In this document: piece by piece, positions 50,635 through 59,332 of the stretch | How positions within the stretch are numbered: the stretch's first letter is position 1 | Layout of the letters: the number at the start of each line of letters is the position of its first letter | NCBI RefSeq assembly: GCF_000765235.1 | Contig: NZ_JPJG01000018.1 | Coordinates: 17,856-81,855, forward strand | DNA length: 64,000 nt | Direction of reading: 5' to 3' | DNA from: Oscillibacter sp. ER4 | GTDB taxonomy: Bacteria; Bacillota; Clostridia; Oscillospirales; Oscillospiraceae | Translations under genes and position numbers: made by a program | Notes under the pieces: model-generated | The model's input: the letters and a program-made list of their open reading frames with translations, nothing else | What the model was told of the DNA's origin: nothing | Database searches by the model: none

Positions 50635-52286
50635 CAAAAAAGATCTTTCACTCCATCCTGCTTGTGGCGGGCACGGTGCTGCTGGCGAGCCTGCTCGTCA
50701 TCATGGGCTGCCTGTACGAATACTTCGGGAGCGTCGAAAAAAAGCAGCTGCGCGACGAGCTGGAGCTTGCCGCCGTCGCCGTGGAGAAAAACGGGACGGA
50801 GTATCTCTCTCAGCTCTCCTCCGAGCGCTACCGCCTGACGTGGATCGAAAACGACGGTACGGTGCTCTACGACACCGTGACCGATGCCGAAAGCCTTGAA
50901 AATCACGCCGACCGCGTGGAGGTCAAGCAAGCGCTGGAATACGGCGAGGGCGAGAGTACGCGCTATTCCTCGACGCTGCTGCAAAAGACGATGTACTGCG
51001 CGGAAAAGCTCACGGACGGGAGCGTGCTGCGCATTTCCATGAGCCGCGCGACGGCGGGCGTGCTGCTCGTCGGCATGGTGCAGCCCATTTTAGTGGTGCT
51101 GATCGTGGCGCTGATCCTGTCCTCTGTTTTAGCCAAGAGCCTGTCGCGCCGCATCGTCCAGCCGCTCAACAAGCTGGACCTTGAGCATCCGCTTGAAAAT
51201 GACGCCTATGAAGAGCTCGCCCCGCTGCTCGGGCGCATCAACCGCCAGCACTTGCAGATCGACGAGCAGATGGACGAACTTCAGCGCCAGCAGACGGAAT
51301 TTTCGCAGATCACAAGCAGCATGCGCGAAGGGCTTGTGCTGCTCGATGAAAAAGAGCATGTGCTGAGTATCAACCCCGCGGCGGAAAAGCTCTTCGGCAC
51401 GGACGAGAGCTGCGTCGGGCAGGACTTTTTGACCATCGACCGCAGCCACGACATGAGCCTTGCCATCGAGCGCGCCATGGACGAGGGGCACAGTGAGGCG
51501 CGCGTGGAGCGCGGCGGCCGTATCTGGCAGTTTGACGTCAGCCGCATCGGCGCAAGCGGCGCGGCGGTCGGCGCTGTGTTGCTGGCTTTCGACATCACCG
51601 AGCGCGAGACAGCGGAGCAGACGCGCCGTGAATTCACGGCGAACGTGTCGCACGAGCTCAAAACGCCGCTGCAAGGCATCATCGGCAGCGCGGAGCTGCT
51701 GGAAAACGGCATGGTGAAGCAGGAGGACGTCCCCCGCTTCGTCGGCCACATCCGAAAAGAAGCGCAGCGCCTTGTCACGCTGATCGGTGATATCATCCGT
51801 CTCTCTCAGCTCGACGAAGGCGACGAAATGCCGCGCGAGACGGTCGACCTGCTCGCGCTTTCGCAGGAGGCGGCGGACGATCTCAAGACCGCGGCGGCGG
51901 AGAAGCACATCGCGATCGCCGTCGAGGGCGAGAGCGAGACCATCGGCGGTGTGCGGCGGCTTTTGTACGAGGTCATCTATAACCTCTGCGACAACGCTAT
52001 CAAGTACAACGTCGAGGGTGGCAGCGTGAAGGTAAGCGTCGGCGAGCGGGACGGCAAGGCGTTCGTCTCCGTGGCCGATACGGGCATCGGCATCGCGCCG
52101 GAGCACCAGAGCCGCATTTTCGAGCGCTTCTACCGCGTGGACAAGAGCCACTCGAAGGCAAGCGGCGGCACAGGCCTCGGCCTTTCCATCGTCAAGCACG
52201 CCGTGCAGTACCATCACGGTACAGTCGAGCTTCATAGCGAAGAGGGCAAGGGCACGACGATCTGCATCCTGCTGCCGAAGGAGTAA
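50631..52286 (+). CDS. phoR: Sensor histidine kinase PhoR
   Basis: The 551-residue kinase has a membrane helix near 8-28, an extracytoplasmic loop, a second helix at about 144-166, a HAMP-like linker, a PAS domain (about 225-325) and the kinase core. H341 in NVSHELKTPLQ is the phosphorylation site; N-box NLCDNAIKYN and GTGLGLSIVKH are present. With PhoB and PhoU it senses phosphate through the Pst transporter. Confidence 0.94.
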   Translation: MTKKIFHSILLVAGTVLLASLLVIMGCLYEYFGSVEKKQLRDELELAAVAVEKNGTEYLSQLSSERYRLTWIENDGTVLYDTVTDAESLENHADRVEVKQALEYGEGESTRYSSTLLQKTMYCAEKLTDGSVLRISMSRATAGVLLVGMVQPILVVLIVALILSSVLAKSLSRRIVQPLNKLDLEHPLENDAYEELAPLLGRINRQHLQIDEQMDELQRQQTEFSQITSSMREGLVLLDEKEHVLSINPAAEKLFGTDESCVGQDFLTIDRSHDMSLAIERAMDEGHSEARVERGGRIWQFDVSRIGASGAAVGAVLLAFDITERETAEQTRREFTANVSHELKTPLQGIIGSAELLENGMVKQEDVPRFVGHIRKEAQRLVTLIGDIIRLSQLDEGDEMPRETVDLLALSQEAADDLKTAAAEKHIAIAVEGESETIGGVRRLLYEVIYNLCDNAIKYNVEGGSVKVSVGERDGKAFVSVADTGIGIAPEHQSRIFERFYRVDKSHSKASGGTGLGLSIVKHAVQYHHGTVELHSEEGKGTTICILLPKE

Positions 52287-52295
52287 GTGAATAGT

Positions 52296-52328
52296 AAGAG
52301 AGCCGCAGGCACAGCCTGCGGCTCTCTT
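52296..52328. terminator. Bidirectional terminator between phoR and rubrerythrin
   Basis: Perfect 15-base arms (52296-52310 and 52314-52328) with an ACA loop separate the convergent genes. Confidence 0.9.
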
Positions 52329-52344
52329 GTTAGTTTGCCGATTC

Positions 52345-52887
52345 TCAATAATTCTCCGCGTGGATTTCGAAGTAGCTCTGGGGGTGGTTGCAGGTGGGGC
52401 AGACGTCGGGGGCCTTGGTGCCGACGACGATGTGGCCGCAGTTGCGGCACTCCCAGACCTTGACCTCGCTCTTTTCAAAGACCTTGGCGGTCTCGACGTT
52501 GCGCAGCAACGCGCGGTAGCGCTCTTCGTGATGGTGCTCGATCTCGCCGACGAGGCGGAACTTCTGCGCCAGCTCGGGAAAGCCCTCTTCCTCTGCGGTC
52601 TTGGCGAAAGAATCGTACATGTCGGTCCACTCGTAGTTTTCGCCCTCAGCGGCGGAGAGCAGATTGTCGGCGGTGGAGCCGATGCCCTGGAGCTCTTTGA
52701 ACCACATCTTGGCGTGCTCCTTTTCGTTGTCCGCGGTCTTCTGGAAGAGCGCGGCGATCTGCTCATAGCCCTCTTTCTTGGCCGTGGAGGCGAAGAAGGT
52801 GTACTTGTTGCGCGCCTCGGATTCGCCCGAGAAGGCGGTGCGCAGGTTCTGCTCAGTTTTGGTGCCGGAATACTTGTTGGTCTTCAT
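52345..52887 (-). CDS. rbr: Rubrerythrin
   Basis: The 180-residue protein has a ferritin-like di-iron domain ([30 protein letters not shown]) and a C-terminal rubredoxin domain with CRNCGH and CPTCNHP. It reduces hydrogen peroxide in anaerobes. It lies 28 bases after perR in the same direction, so the two are probably one unit under PerR control. Confidence 0.95.
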   Translation of the reverse strand: MKTNKYSGTKTEQNLRTAFSGESEARNKYTFFASTAKKEGYEQIAALFQKTADNEKEHAKMWFKELQGIGSTADNLLSAAEGENYEWTDMYDSFAKTAEEEGFPELAQKFRLVGEIEHHHEERYRALLRNVETAKVFEKSEVKVWECRNCGHIVVGTKAPDVCPTCNHPQSYFEIHAENY

Positions 52888-52915
52888 GGTGAAATTCTCC
52901 TTTTTCTCTCAAAAT

Positions 52916-53287
52916 TTAATGCTCTTCCTGCGCTTTGCGGCAGGCGGGGCAGAGATAGTGAATGCGAAGGTCGTAGGACTGGATGCGCGCGCCGAGCGCG
53001 GCTTCGATGTCGTGCGTCAGGTCGGTGAACCTGAAGTCTGCAAGCGCGCCGCAGCGGGTGCAGATCAGGTGATCGTGGCGCGTGGTGTTGTCGTAGCGGT
53101 CGGGCGCGCCGGGCTGCGACAGGCGGATGAGTTTGCCGTCCGCTACAAGCGCGTTGAGGTTGTTATACACCGTAGCTTGCGCGATTTTGGAATTTTCCTG
53201 CTTCATTTGCAGAAAAATCTGCTCGGCGGTCGGGTGCTCGGTGGAGCACAGGACGAGATCGAGAATCTGCTGGGCGTACTTGGTCAT
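52916..53287 (-). CDS. perR: Peroxide-sensing regulator PerR (Fur family)
   Basis: The 123-residue protein has a winged helix (TAEQIFLQMKQEN, AQATVYNNLNALVADGKL), the regulatory-site HDHLICTRC block and two CxxC pairs (CTRC, CPAC) for structural zinc. PerR rather than Fur is preferred because of the rubrerythrin partner and the box over its promoter. It starts at 53287 behind GGAGAAAC. Confidence 0.88.
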   Translation of the reverse strand: MTKYAQQILDLVLCSTEHPTAEQIFLQMKQENSKIAQATVYNNLNALVADGKLIRLSQPGAPDRYDNTTRHDHLICTRCGALADFRFTDLTHDIEAALGARIQSYDLRIHYLCPACRKAQEEH

Positions 53288-53307
53288 GCGTTTCTCCTAA
53301 ATAAGAA

Positions 53308-53349
53308 TTAGAATAATTCTTATTATAGCGATAAAAATAGAGTTGTCAA
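53308..53349 (-). promoter_or_regulatory. perR promoter with PerR box
   Basis: On the minus strand TTGACA (53349-53344) and TATAAT (53327-53322) are 16 bases apart. TTAGAATAATTCTTA (53308-53322) matches the PerR box TTATAATNATTATAA at 12 of 15 positions and overlaps the start point, indicating autoregulation of perR-rbr. Confidence 0.75.
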
Positions 53350-53423
53350 GCAAAAAATCAAAAATAGTTTGCGTCATGCGCGCACGCGCCGCGGCATACC
53401 CTTTATGGAAAAGGGGGAATGAG

Positions 53424-54251
53424 ATGGACCAGACGATAGCATTCCTGGGCGGCGACGCGCGCATGCGCTTACTCGCACGGATGATGGCGGCGGAGGGGTA
53501 CGACGTCTGCTCGTGGGAGCTGACCGGTGCGCCAAAGCCGCTGGCGCTGTGCGACGCGCTGAAAGCAGACATCATCGTCCTGCCGCTGCCGGCGGAGAAA
53601 AACGGCTATTTGAGCGGCACAGAGCTCACGATGGAGAGCCTGCTGCGCTCGCTGCGGCGCGAGCACCGCATTTTCGCGGGCAATGTGGGAAACGACGCGT
53701 CAACGCTCGCGCAGTCGTTGGGGCTTACGATCACGGACTACTTTGCCTCGGAAGAGCTGAGCGTGCGCAACGCGATCCCGACGGCGGAGGGGGCCATCGA
53801 GGCGGCGATGAAGCACACGAGTGTCACGCTGCACGGCACGCCATGCCTCGTGCTTGGCTTTGGCCGCATCGGAAAGGTGCTCGCGCACGATCTGAGCGCG
53901 CTGGGAGCGAAGGTCAGTGTCAGCGCGCGCAAGCGGTCGGACCTTGCGTGGATCGACGCGTTCGGCTACGCGCCGCTGCACACGAACCGCCTCTCCGGCA
54001 CGCTGGGGGAATTCCGCGTGGTGTTCAACACCGTGCCGCATCAGGTATTGGACGAAGCGCTCCTTGCCGAACTGCCGCCGGACTGCCTGCTCATCGAGCT
54101 TGCGAGCGCGAGCGGCTTTGACATGGACGCGGTCGAAACGCTGCGCCTTTCGTATCTCAAGGCAGGGGGACTGCCCGGGCGCGTCGCGCCGGAGACGGCG
54201 GCGCGGGCCATCAAAAAGACGTTATGTCGACTCATCAAGGAGGAAGCATGA
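53424..54251 (+). CDS. dpaA: Dipicolinate synthase subunit A
   Basis: The 275-residue subunit with DpaB makes dipicolinic acid for the spore core. It has a Rossmann domain with VLGFGRIGKVLAHDLSALGA and an N-terminal FLGGDARMRLLARMM. The ATG at 53424 follows GGGGAATGAG; the longer frame to 53343 overlaps the PerR promoter. A CATACCCTT, like sigma E/K -10 sites, lies at 53394-53402. Confidence 0.93.
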   Translation: MDQTIAFLGGDARMRLLARMMAAEGYDVCSWELTGAPKPLALCDALKADIIVLPLPAEKNGYLSGTELTMESLLRSLRREHRIFAGNVGNDASTLAQSLGLTITDYFASEELSVRNAIPTAEGAIEAAMKHTSVTLHGTPCLVLGFGRIGKVLAHDLSALGAKVSVSARKRSDLAWIDAFGYAPLHTNRLSGTLGEFRVVFNTVPHQVLDEALLAELPPDCLLIELASASGFDMDAVETLRLSYLKAGGLPGRVAPETAARAIKKTLCRLIKEEA

Positions 54252-54808
54252 AGATCGGATTTGCCTTTTGCGGCTCGTTCTGCAACCATCCCGAGCTGCT
54301 GAAAATCTACGAGGACATCGCGCGCGAGCACGAGATCGTCCCGATTTTGTCGGAAAACGCGGCGAAGTATTCCACGCGCTTCGGCACGGCGGAGGACTTC
54401 GTCACCCGCGTGGAGGCGCTGGCGGGGCGGAAGGCCGTGCGCAATATCGTCGAAGCCGAGCCCCTCGGCCCGCAGGGGGCGATGGAAGTGCTCGTCATCG
54501 CGCCCTGCACGGGAAACACGCTTGCCAAGCTCGCCCACGGCATCACGGACGGCGCGGTGACGATGGCGGCGAAGGGGCACCTGCGCAACGGCAAGCCCGT
54601 TGTGCTTGCCATTGCGACGAATGACGGCTTATCCGCGAGCGCGCCGAACATCGCGGTGCTGCTGAACCGCAAGAACTACTATTTTGTCCCCTTCGGGCAG
54701 GACAACGCCGAGGTGAAGCCCACGTCGCTGATCGCGGACTTCCGCAAAATTATCCCGACGGCCGAAGCGGCGCTGGAGGGAAGACAAATTCAGCCGATTT
54801 TGCTGTGA
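54248..54808 (+). CDS. dpaB: Dipicolinate synthase subunit B
   Basis: The 186-residue flavoprotein-like subunit opens KIGFAFCGSFCNHPELL and carries PCTGNTLAKLAHGITDGAVTMAAKGHLRN. It overlaps dpaA by 4 bases and has AAGGAGGAAGC at the start. With spmAB elsewhere in the window it supports a spore-forming host. Confidence 0.93.
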   Translation: MKIGFAFCGSFCNHPELLKIYEDIAREHEIVPILSENAAKYSTRFGTAEDFVTRVEALAGRKAVRNIVEAEPLGPQGAMEVLVIAPCTGNTLAKLAHGITDGAVTMAAKGHLRNGKPVVLAIATNDGLSASAPNIAVLLNRKNYYFVPFGQDNAEVKPTSLIADFRKIIPTAEAALEGRQIQPILL

Positions 54809-54813
54809 AACGA

Positions 54814-54842
54814 AAAAAGGCAGGAATTTCCTGCCTTTTTTG
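54814..54842. terminator. Terminator after dpaB
   Basis: AAAAAAGGCAGGAA pairs with TTCCTGCCTTTTTT around almost no loop, just after the stop. Confidence 0.88.
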
Positions 54843-54954
54843 CGATGTAACAATAAACTTGCGCGCGATTTTTGTCAATGCTCGCTGAATTTGCTTGAAA
54901 AAATCCCGCCTGTCTCCTATACTTTGCATAGAGAGAAGAGAGGAGGGAGCGCGA

Positions 54955-56184
54955 ATGGACGAAAACCTGCGCGAGACAACAGAGCTTCCGGGGAGCGGAG
55001 GGACTGCGCCGAGCGAAGAGAATGAGCCCGAGACGAAGAGCATCCGCTTTGTGCCCAGCGCCTATGACCCGCGCGGCATCGAGCAGTGGCTTTCTGAGCG
55101 CGCGGCGGAGGGGAAGCTCCTGCTCCGCTACGACGATTTTGTGATCGGCGAGCCGCGCGACTGCCGCTATCACCTGGAACCCGCCGCGGACGATGACGAC
55201 CCCGACGAAAGCCTGCGCGAAAAGCGCGCCCGCCTGGGCTGGGAGTACGTCTGCCGGACGAAGGACGGCATTTTCTACATCTGGCGCGGCGAAAAGACCG
55301 CGCACGTCCCCACGCCGAAGGACTGTACGGATTCCTACGGCTACCGAAGACTGCGTAAAAAGCTGCGCCGCAGCTATTTCCTGCCGATGTTCTTCCTGGT
55401 GGTGGACATCTGGCTCGTCTATTTCCTTTTTAGTGTCTTGAGTCTCCCGGTGATGTCGTTCCTCACGATGGAAAAGAGCGAGGTCATTCAGTTTGTGTCC
55501 ATTATCTTAGGCAGTATCCTCGGTATCCTGAGCGAGGCAAAGGAGAGAAACGAGATGTGGACGCTCAAGCGCGCGATGGAGGCGTGCGAGCGCGTGGAGA
55601 AGATGCCGCGCAACCGCCGGGCGAAAGCGAACCGCGCGCTTACGATCATTGCCGGTGTATTGGCGCTCACGCTGATTTTCTGGCGAGTGAACGATACGGC
55701 CTACGGCGACAGCTATGACGAGCCGCCGCTGCCGTATATCGGGACCGAGATGCTCGGCGGCGAAAGGGGATCGGACTGGTATGGTGTGCGCGATCTCTCG
55801 ACGCCGCTCGGCGGGCACGTGTACTCTGTCGGCGAAACGCCGTATGCGGGAACGATCGACACTTGGATGCAGTACAGCACGGAGCTTGACTTCTACGCCC
55901 CGCGTATCTCCGCACTGGCAAAGCCCTTGACACATGAGCTGCGGGACTATTTTATGGAAGACGGTGCGCAGACGCTTTCGATTGACGGCTTTGACGAGGC
56001 GTACTACGCAGAATTTATCAAACCAAATACCCGGCTTCCCAATGAACCGGACGAAGTCCACCAGTTTCTCATCCTGCGCCGCGGGGGAGAGGTGCTTTAC
56101 TTCCGCACCGAGGCGCCCGACAGCCTGCGCGAGCATCTGGACGAATTTGCAGACATCTTTAATCAGTACAGCGAATTAGCATAA
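54955..56184 (+). CDS. DUF2812-type membrane protein
   Basis: The 409-residue protein has an acidic head, then a DUF2812-like block (residues 22-125: RFVPSAYDPRGIEQWLSERA, GWEYVCRTKDGIFYIWRG). Two or three membrane segments follow at about 143-163, 180-195 and 228-243. An extracytoplasmic domain of about 165 residues ends the protein. DUF2812 proteins often pair with PadR regulators, but none is adjacent here. It starts at 54955 behind GAGGAGGGAGCG and has its own terminator. Confidence 0.75.
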   Translation: MDENLRETTELPGSGGTAPSEENEPETKSIRFVPSAYDPRGIEQWLSERAAEGKLLLRYDDFVIGEPRDCRYHLEPAADDDDPDESLREKRARLGWEYVCRTKDGIFYIWRGEKTAHVPTPKDCTDSYGYRRLRKKLRRSYFLPMFFLVVDIWLVYFLFSVLSLPVMSFLTMEKSEVIQFVSIILGSILGILSEAKERNEMWTLKRAMEACERVEKMPRNRRAKANRALTIIAGVLALTLIFWRVNDTAYGDSYDEPPLPYIGTEMLGGERGSDWYGVRDLSTPLGGHVYSVGETPYAGTIDTWMQYSTELDFYAPRISALAKPLTHELRDYFMEDGAQTLSIDGFDEAYYAEFIKPNTRLPNEPDEVHQFLILRRGGEVLYFRTEAPDSLREHLDEFADIFNQYSELA

Positions 56185-56222
56185 AAAGAAGTGCGTTCCT
56201 AGCGGGAACGCACTTCTTTTTT
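56183..56222. terminator. Bidirectional terminator
   Basis: A perfect stem (AAAAAGAAGTGCGTTCC with GGAACGCACTTCTTTT) separates the DUF2812 gene from the convergent coiled-coil gene. Confidence 0.9.
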
Positions 56223-56231
56223 GCTATCTTG

Positions 56232-56975
56232 TCACTGCTCTAACTTTTTGAGCTCGTCGAGCTGGCCCTCCAGCGTGGTGAACGCCTCGGGCAGTTGTGC
56301 GACGGCAGCGTCCGCGCGCTTGAGCTCGTTCGACACGCTCTCGCAAGTCGCGCCGAGCGTCGAGAGCACCTGCTCGCAGTGCCCTCTGCATGCCGCGATC
56401 ATTGCCTGCAAACGCTCCCGCGTGGCGGCGTCGAGCGCGTCGGCGCGCTCACGGGCGGAGAGCTCAATGTCGGCGATGTGCGCCTTGACGCGGCCGTATT
56501 CCTCGACCTGCGGGCGGAGCTCGTCAAGCTCGCTTAAAAGGCGCTTGCGCTCCTGCTCGGCGGCGGAAAGGCGTTCGGCGTGCTGCGCTTCCAGCTCGGC
56601 GATGCGCTGCTCGGCAGCACTTTCCTTTGCTTTCAGCTGGCGGTCATAATCTGCCTTGGCGCTCGTGAGCTTCTGCGCGCCCTCTTCGATCTGCGCGCGC
56701 AGCTCGGAGATCGTCTCCTGCGCGGCGGTCAGACCTTTTTTCAGTGCATCCTGCGCGCTGGACGCGGTCGAATAGGACTCGGCGAGCTTGTCACGCTCGC
56801 GCTCGGCGGCGGCGAGTTTGTCACGCAGCTCCGTGTTCTCGCGGCAGAGGCCGTCGCTTTCCTGCTCGAGCGCTTCGATCTGCTGTTTGCTCTCGAGCGA
56901 GGTTTTTTCAATATAACGGATGACGTCATCGCGGTTGAAGCCGCCGAAGACGGAACTCTTGAAGGTATTTTCCAT
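56232..56975 (-). CDS. DivIVA-like coiled-coil protein
   Basis: The 247-residue protein opens ENTFKSSVFGGFNRDDVIRYIEK, close to the membrane-binding start of DivIVA/GpsB-like proteins. A continuous coiled coil spans about residues 25-150 with Ala, Glu and Arg heptads. A weaker helical tail follows. Such proteins mark poles or septa. The ATG at 56975 follows GGTGGGAG; the longer frame lacks a site. Identity beyond the N-terminal motif is uncertain. Confidence 0.7.
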   Translation of the reverse strand: MENTFKSSVFGGFNRDDVIRYIEKTSLESKQQIEALEQESDGLCRENTELRDKLAAAERERDKLAESYSTASSAQDALKKGLTAAQETISELRAQIEEGAQKLTSAKADYDRQLKAKESAAEQRIAELEAQHAERLSAAEQERKRLLSELDELRPQVEEYGRVKAHIADIELSARERADALDAATRERLQAMIAACRGHCEQVLSTLGATCESVSNELKRADAAVAQLPEAFTTLEGQLDELKKLEQ

Positions 56976-57036
56976 GTTTCTCCCACCTTTTCCTTTGTCA
57001 AAGTTATGGTAACACAAACCCGCCGCGATGACAAGG

Positions 57037-57070
57037 AAAAAAGCGCGACCTCTTAAGGCCGCGCTTTTAC
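57037..57070. terminator. Terminator between the HTH/solenoid gene and the coiled-coil gene
   Basis: AAAAGCGCG (57039-57047) pairs with CGCGCTTTT (57060-57068), at the end of the minus-strand HTH gene. Confidence 0.75.
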
Positions 57071-57074
57071 GGTT

Positions 57075-57917
57075 TTATCGGAGAGGGAAGGAAAAGCTCT
57101 TGCCCTTCTTGGTGAAAGTAAAGCTCTCCTGCTCTTCGCCGCCGGCTTTGGTGCAGCGCACGCGCTCGGCGCTCACACTGCCGCTGATGTCGCCGCAGGT
57201 GACGCTGTCGCTTGCGCGGACATTGCCCTTGACCTCGCCGCAGCGGACGCTGTCGTTTGCGGACACGTCGCCGCCGACATTGCCGCAGGTGACGCTGTCG
57301 CTCGCGCGGACATTGCCCTGCACGTCGCCGGTGCAGTGCACACTGTCGCCCGCCTGCACATTGCCGCCGACATTGCCGCAGGTCACGTCATCGCCCGCGG
57401 TCACGTCGCCGCCAACGTCGGTGCAGGTCACGCCGTCACCGGCTCTGACGCTGCCGTGGATCGTCGAATCTGTGCAGACGACGGAAAAATCGCTGTAAAT
57501 ATCCTGCGCCGTGCCGGAAAAGTGCAGCTCGACGGTTTTGCGGATCTCGTCGTATTTGTCGTGGCGGAACAGGCTCCCCTGTTTCGGCTGGAGCAGGCGG
57601 TGCCCCTGGAAGAGCACGGCGTGGATGGCGTCGTCATCCTCCCACGGCAGCTCTGCCGCGATGGGCAAGATCTGACTGTCCGCTTCCGCTTTTTGGGTGG
57701 GCTTTTCTTTGCTTTCGCGTCCAAAGAGCTCGTCGAGGCTGAGCTCCAGCGTGTCGGCCAGCAGCGGCAAAAGCTGCAGGTCGGGGCAGCAGACATCGCC
57801 CTCCCACTTTGACACGGCCTGATTGCTCACACCGAGCTTGTTTGCCAGCGCCTCCTGTGTCAGTCCTTTTTCTTTACGGCGGCGCAGAATGCGCACGCCC
57901 ATTGTCGATTCTTCCAA
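57075..57917 (-). CDS. XRE-type HTH protein with beta-solenoid (bactofilin-like) repeat tail
   Basis: About 280 residues. Residues 8-65 are a Cro/CI HTH (RRRKEKGLTQEALANKLGV, SNQAVSKWEGD). A linker is followed by about ten short repeats of the form AGDSVTCGNVGGDV (about 155-260), which suggest a right-handed beta-helix as in polymer-forming proteins. Each turn carries a cysteine in the same place. A TTG at 57917 is chosen as start because AGGAGG lies 9 bases upstream; the ATG at 57902 has none. The promoter has TATAAT (57945-57940). A DNA-binding protein that polymerises is the inferred role. Confidence 0.75.
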   Translation of the reverse strand: MEESTMGVRILRRRKEKGLTQEALANKLGVSNQAVSKWEGDVCCPDLQLLPLLADTLELSLDELFGRESKEKPTQKAEADSQILPIAAELPWEDDDAIHAVLFQGHRLLQPKQGSLFRHDKYDEIRKTVELHFSGTAQDIYSDFSVVCTDSTIHGSVRAGDGVTCTDVGGDVTAGDDVTCGNVGGNVQAGDSVHCTGDVQGNVRASDSVTCGNVGGDVSANDSVRCGEVKGNVRASDSVTCGDISGSVSAERVRCTKAGGEEQESFTFTKKGKSFSFPLR

Positions 57918-57945
57918 GTTGTCTATCCTCCTGCACTGCATTATA

Positions 57946-58240
57946 ATAGTAAAGTGAGCGTTGGAAACGCGATGAGCGGGTGTCCCGCGTCGAACGGGAA
58001 GTCAGGCGCCGACGTTTCCCTCATATTCAGGCAGCACATCGCGTGCAAACGCCTGATCGCCGATCGTAACATGTTGGTCCTTCCTTGCCCCGTGCTGCAG
58101 CCGCGGCTTTGAATCACCGGTTATGGACTCAGTATAGGGGGCATGGGGAGGATTGACAATGGCGCGGTGGTTGAATCGGGGAAAATCCTTTCCAACCGCC
58201 GGTTGGAAAATGAAATTTTTCCTGATTTTTCAAGAAAAAC
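57946..58240. other. Structured spacer between the HTH/solenoid gene and the LysR gene
   Basis: No complete gene is present. Hairpins AGCGGG-TGT-CCCGC, GGGAAGTC/GACGTTTCCC and TCAGGCAGCAC/GTGCAAACGCCTGA follow each other at 57975-58052. On the minus strand a frame without a start runs from about 58214 to a TGA at 58014-58012 and ends GDQAFARDVLPEYEGNVGA. Either a structured RNA or a gene remnant is possible. Confidence 0.45.
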
Positions 58241-59137
58241 TCAGTGCCGGATGACGGTGATCTCGCCCATATCCTTGGTGTAGTCGACCACATGCTGGAG
58301 AAAAAGCTGCGTGATCGTGGAGGGGAGAAAGCCCTTTTTCACGGCGATGCCGATCTCGCGCGACTGCTTGACGTTGAGCGGCAGCGCGGCGACGCGGTAG
58401 CGTCCGGGCTTGATGAGCAGGCTGTGCACGATGCCGACGCCAAGTCCTGCCTCGACCATGGACAAGAGCGCGAAGTCGCTCGTTGTGTCGTAGGTGACCT
58501 CGGGGTGGATGTTGTAATGGTCGAGCAGGCGGTTGAATTCGTAGTCTTCGATCTCCATCAGGCGCACGAAGTTCTCGTGCGGCAGCTGCTCGAGCGGGAA
58601 GACGGACGCGTCCGCCATCGGGTGATCCTTTGGGAGAATGGCGACCATCGTGTCGTGCAGGATGGGCGTCGTCTCAAAGTCGTTGGAGGCGGGGATGGCA
58701 AGAAAGCCGCAGTCGATCGCGCCGCGGCGCAGCCATTCGGAAATTTCATAATACTCGCCAGTCATCAGCTGGATCTGAATGTTGGGGTACGTCTGGTGGA
58801 AGTCCTTCAGAATTTCCGGCAGCAGGCTGATGGCAAGGCTTGTAAAGCACCCGAGGCGCAGCGTGCCGGACTGCACGCCATGCAGCTCGGACACGGCAAA
58901 GTTGAGGTCCTCATAGTCCTTGACGATCTCGCGGATCGTGGGCAGGAGCACCATGCCGTCGGAGGAGATCTCAATGCCGGAGTGGTTGCGCGTTAAGAGC
59001 TTGACCTGCCAGTCCTGCTCAAGATCGGAGATCATCTTGCTCACGGCGGACTGCGTATAGCCCAATTCGTTCGCCGCCTGAGTGATGCTGCCGGTCTCCA
59101 CAGTGCGGAGATAGGCAATATATTTACGAATACTCAT
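58241..59137 (-). CDS. LysR-family transcriptional regulator
   Basis: The 298-residue regulator has the N-terminal HTH (AYLRTVETGSITQAANELGYTQSAVSKMISDLE) shortened here to its core GSITQAANELGYTQSAVSK, followed by a ligand-binding domain with SGTLRLGCFTSLA and FLAIPASNDFE. It is divergent from argC, with a palindrome ATTCCATTTTGGAAT between them, so control of the arginine genes is likely. The ATG at 59137 follows GAGGGC. The effector is unknown. Confidence 0.9.
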   Translation of the reverse strand: MSIRKYIAYLRTVETGSITQAANELGYTQSAVSKMISDLEQDWQVKLLTRNHSGIEISSDGMVLLPTIREIVKDYEDLNFAVSELHGVQSGTLRLGCFTSLAISLLPEILKDFHQTYPNIQIQLMTGEYYEISEWLRRGAIDCGFLAIPASNDFETTPILHDTMVAILPKDHPMADASVFPLEQLPHENFVRLMEIEDYEFNRLLDHYNIHPEVTYDTTSDFALLSMVEAGLGVGIVHSLLIKPGRYRVAALPLNVKQSREIGIAVKKGFLPSTITQLFLQHVVDYTKDMGEITVIRH

Positions 59138-59172
59138 TATAAATGCCCTCAATAATCAACAATATCTCGAAG

Positions 59173-59187
59173 ATTCCATTTTGGAAT
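59173..59187. promoter_or_regulatory. Candidate LysR operator
   Basis: ATTCCA-TTT-TGGAAT is a perfect 6-base inverted repeat of the T-N11-A kind, located 36 bases from the LysR start and about 145 bases before argC. Confidence 0.6.
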
Positions 59188-59332
59188 GCGCATATAAAAA
59201 TATATTCGCTTTTCAAAACTGCTTTTGGATTATACAATATCAACAAAGAAAATTCAATGCCTACACACGGGATTTTCCAAGCAGTACAAAATTGTCAGAC
59301 AAAATGTCGAATCAACAAGGAGGAAAACAGAC
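59188..59332 (+). promoter_or_regulatory. argC upstream region
   Basis: AT-rich and non-coding, with a TATACAAT near 59235 as a possible -10 and AAGGAGG before argC. No T-box or ArgR-type box was recognised. Confidence 0.45.

Noticed and set aside
57946..58240. Assigning the hairpin region to the SRP RNA or 6S RNA
   Set aside because: The conserved SRP loop motif is absent, and a long 6S-like rod with a central bubble could not be drawn with confidence.
59138..59332. A T-box or arginine riboswitch before argC
   Set aside because: No T-box sequence or terminator/antiterminator pair was found; only the short palindrome stands out.
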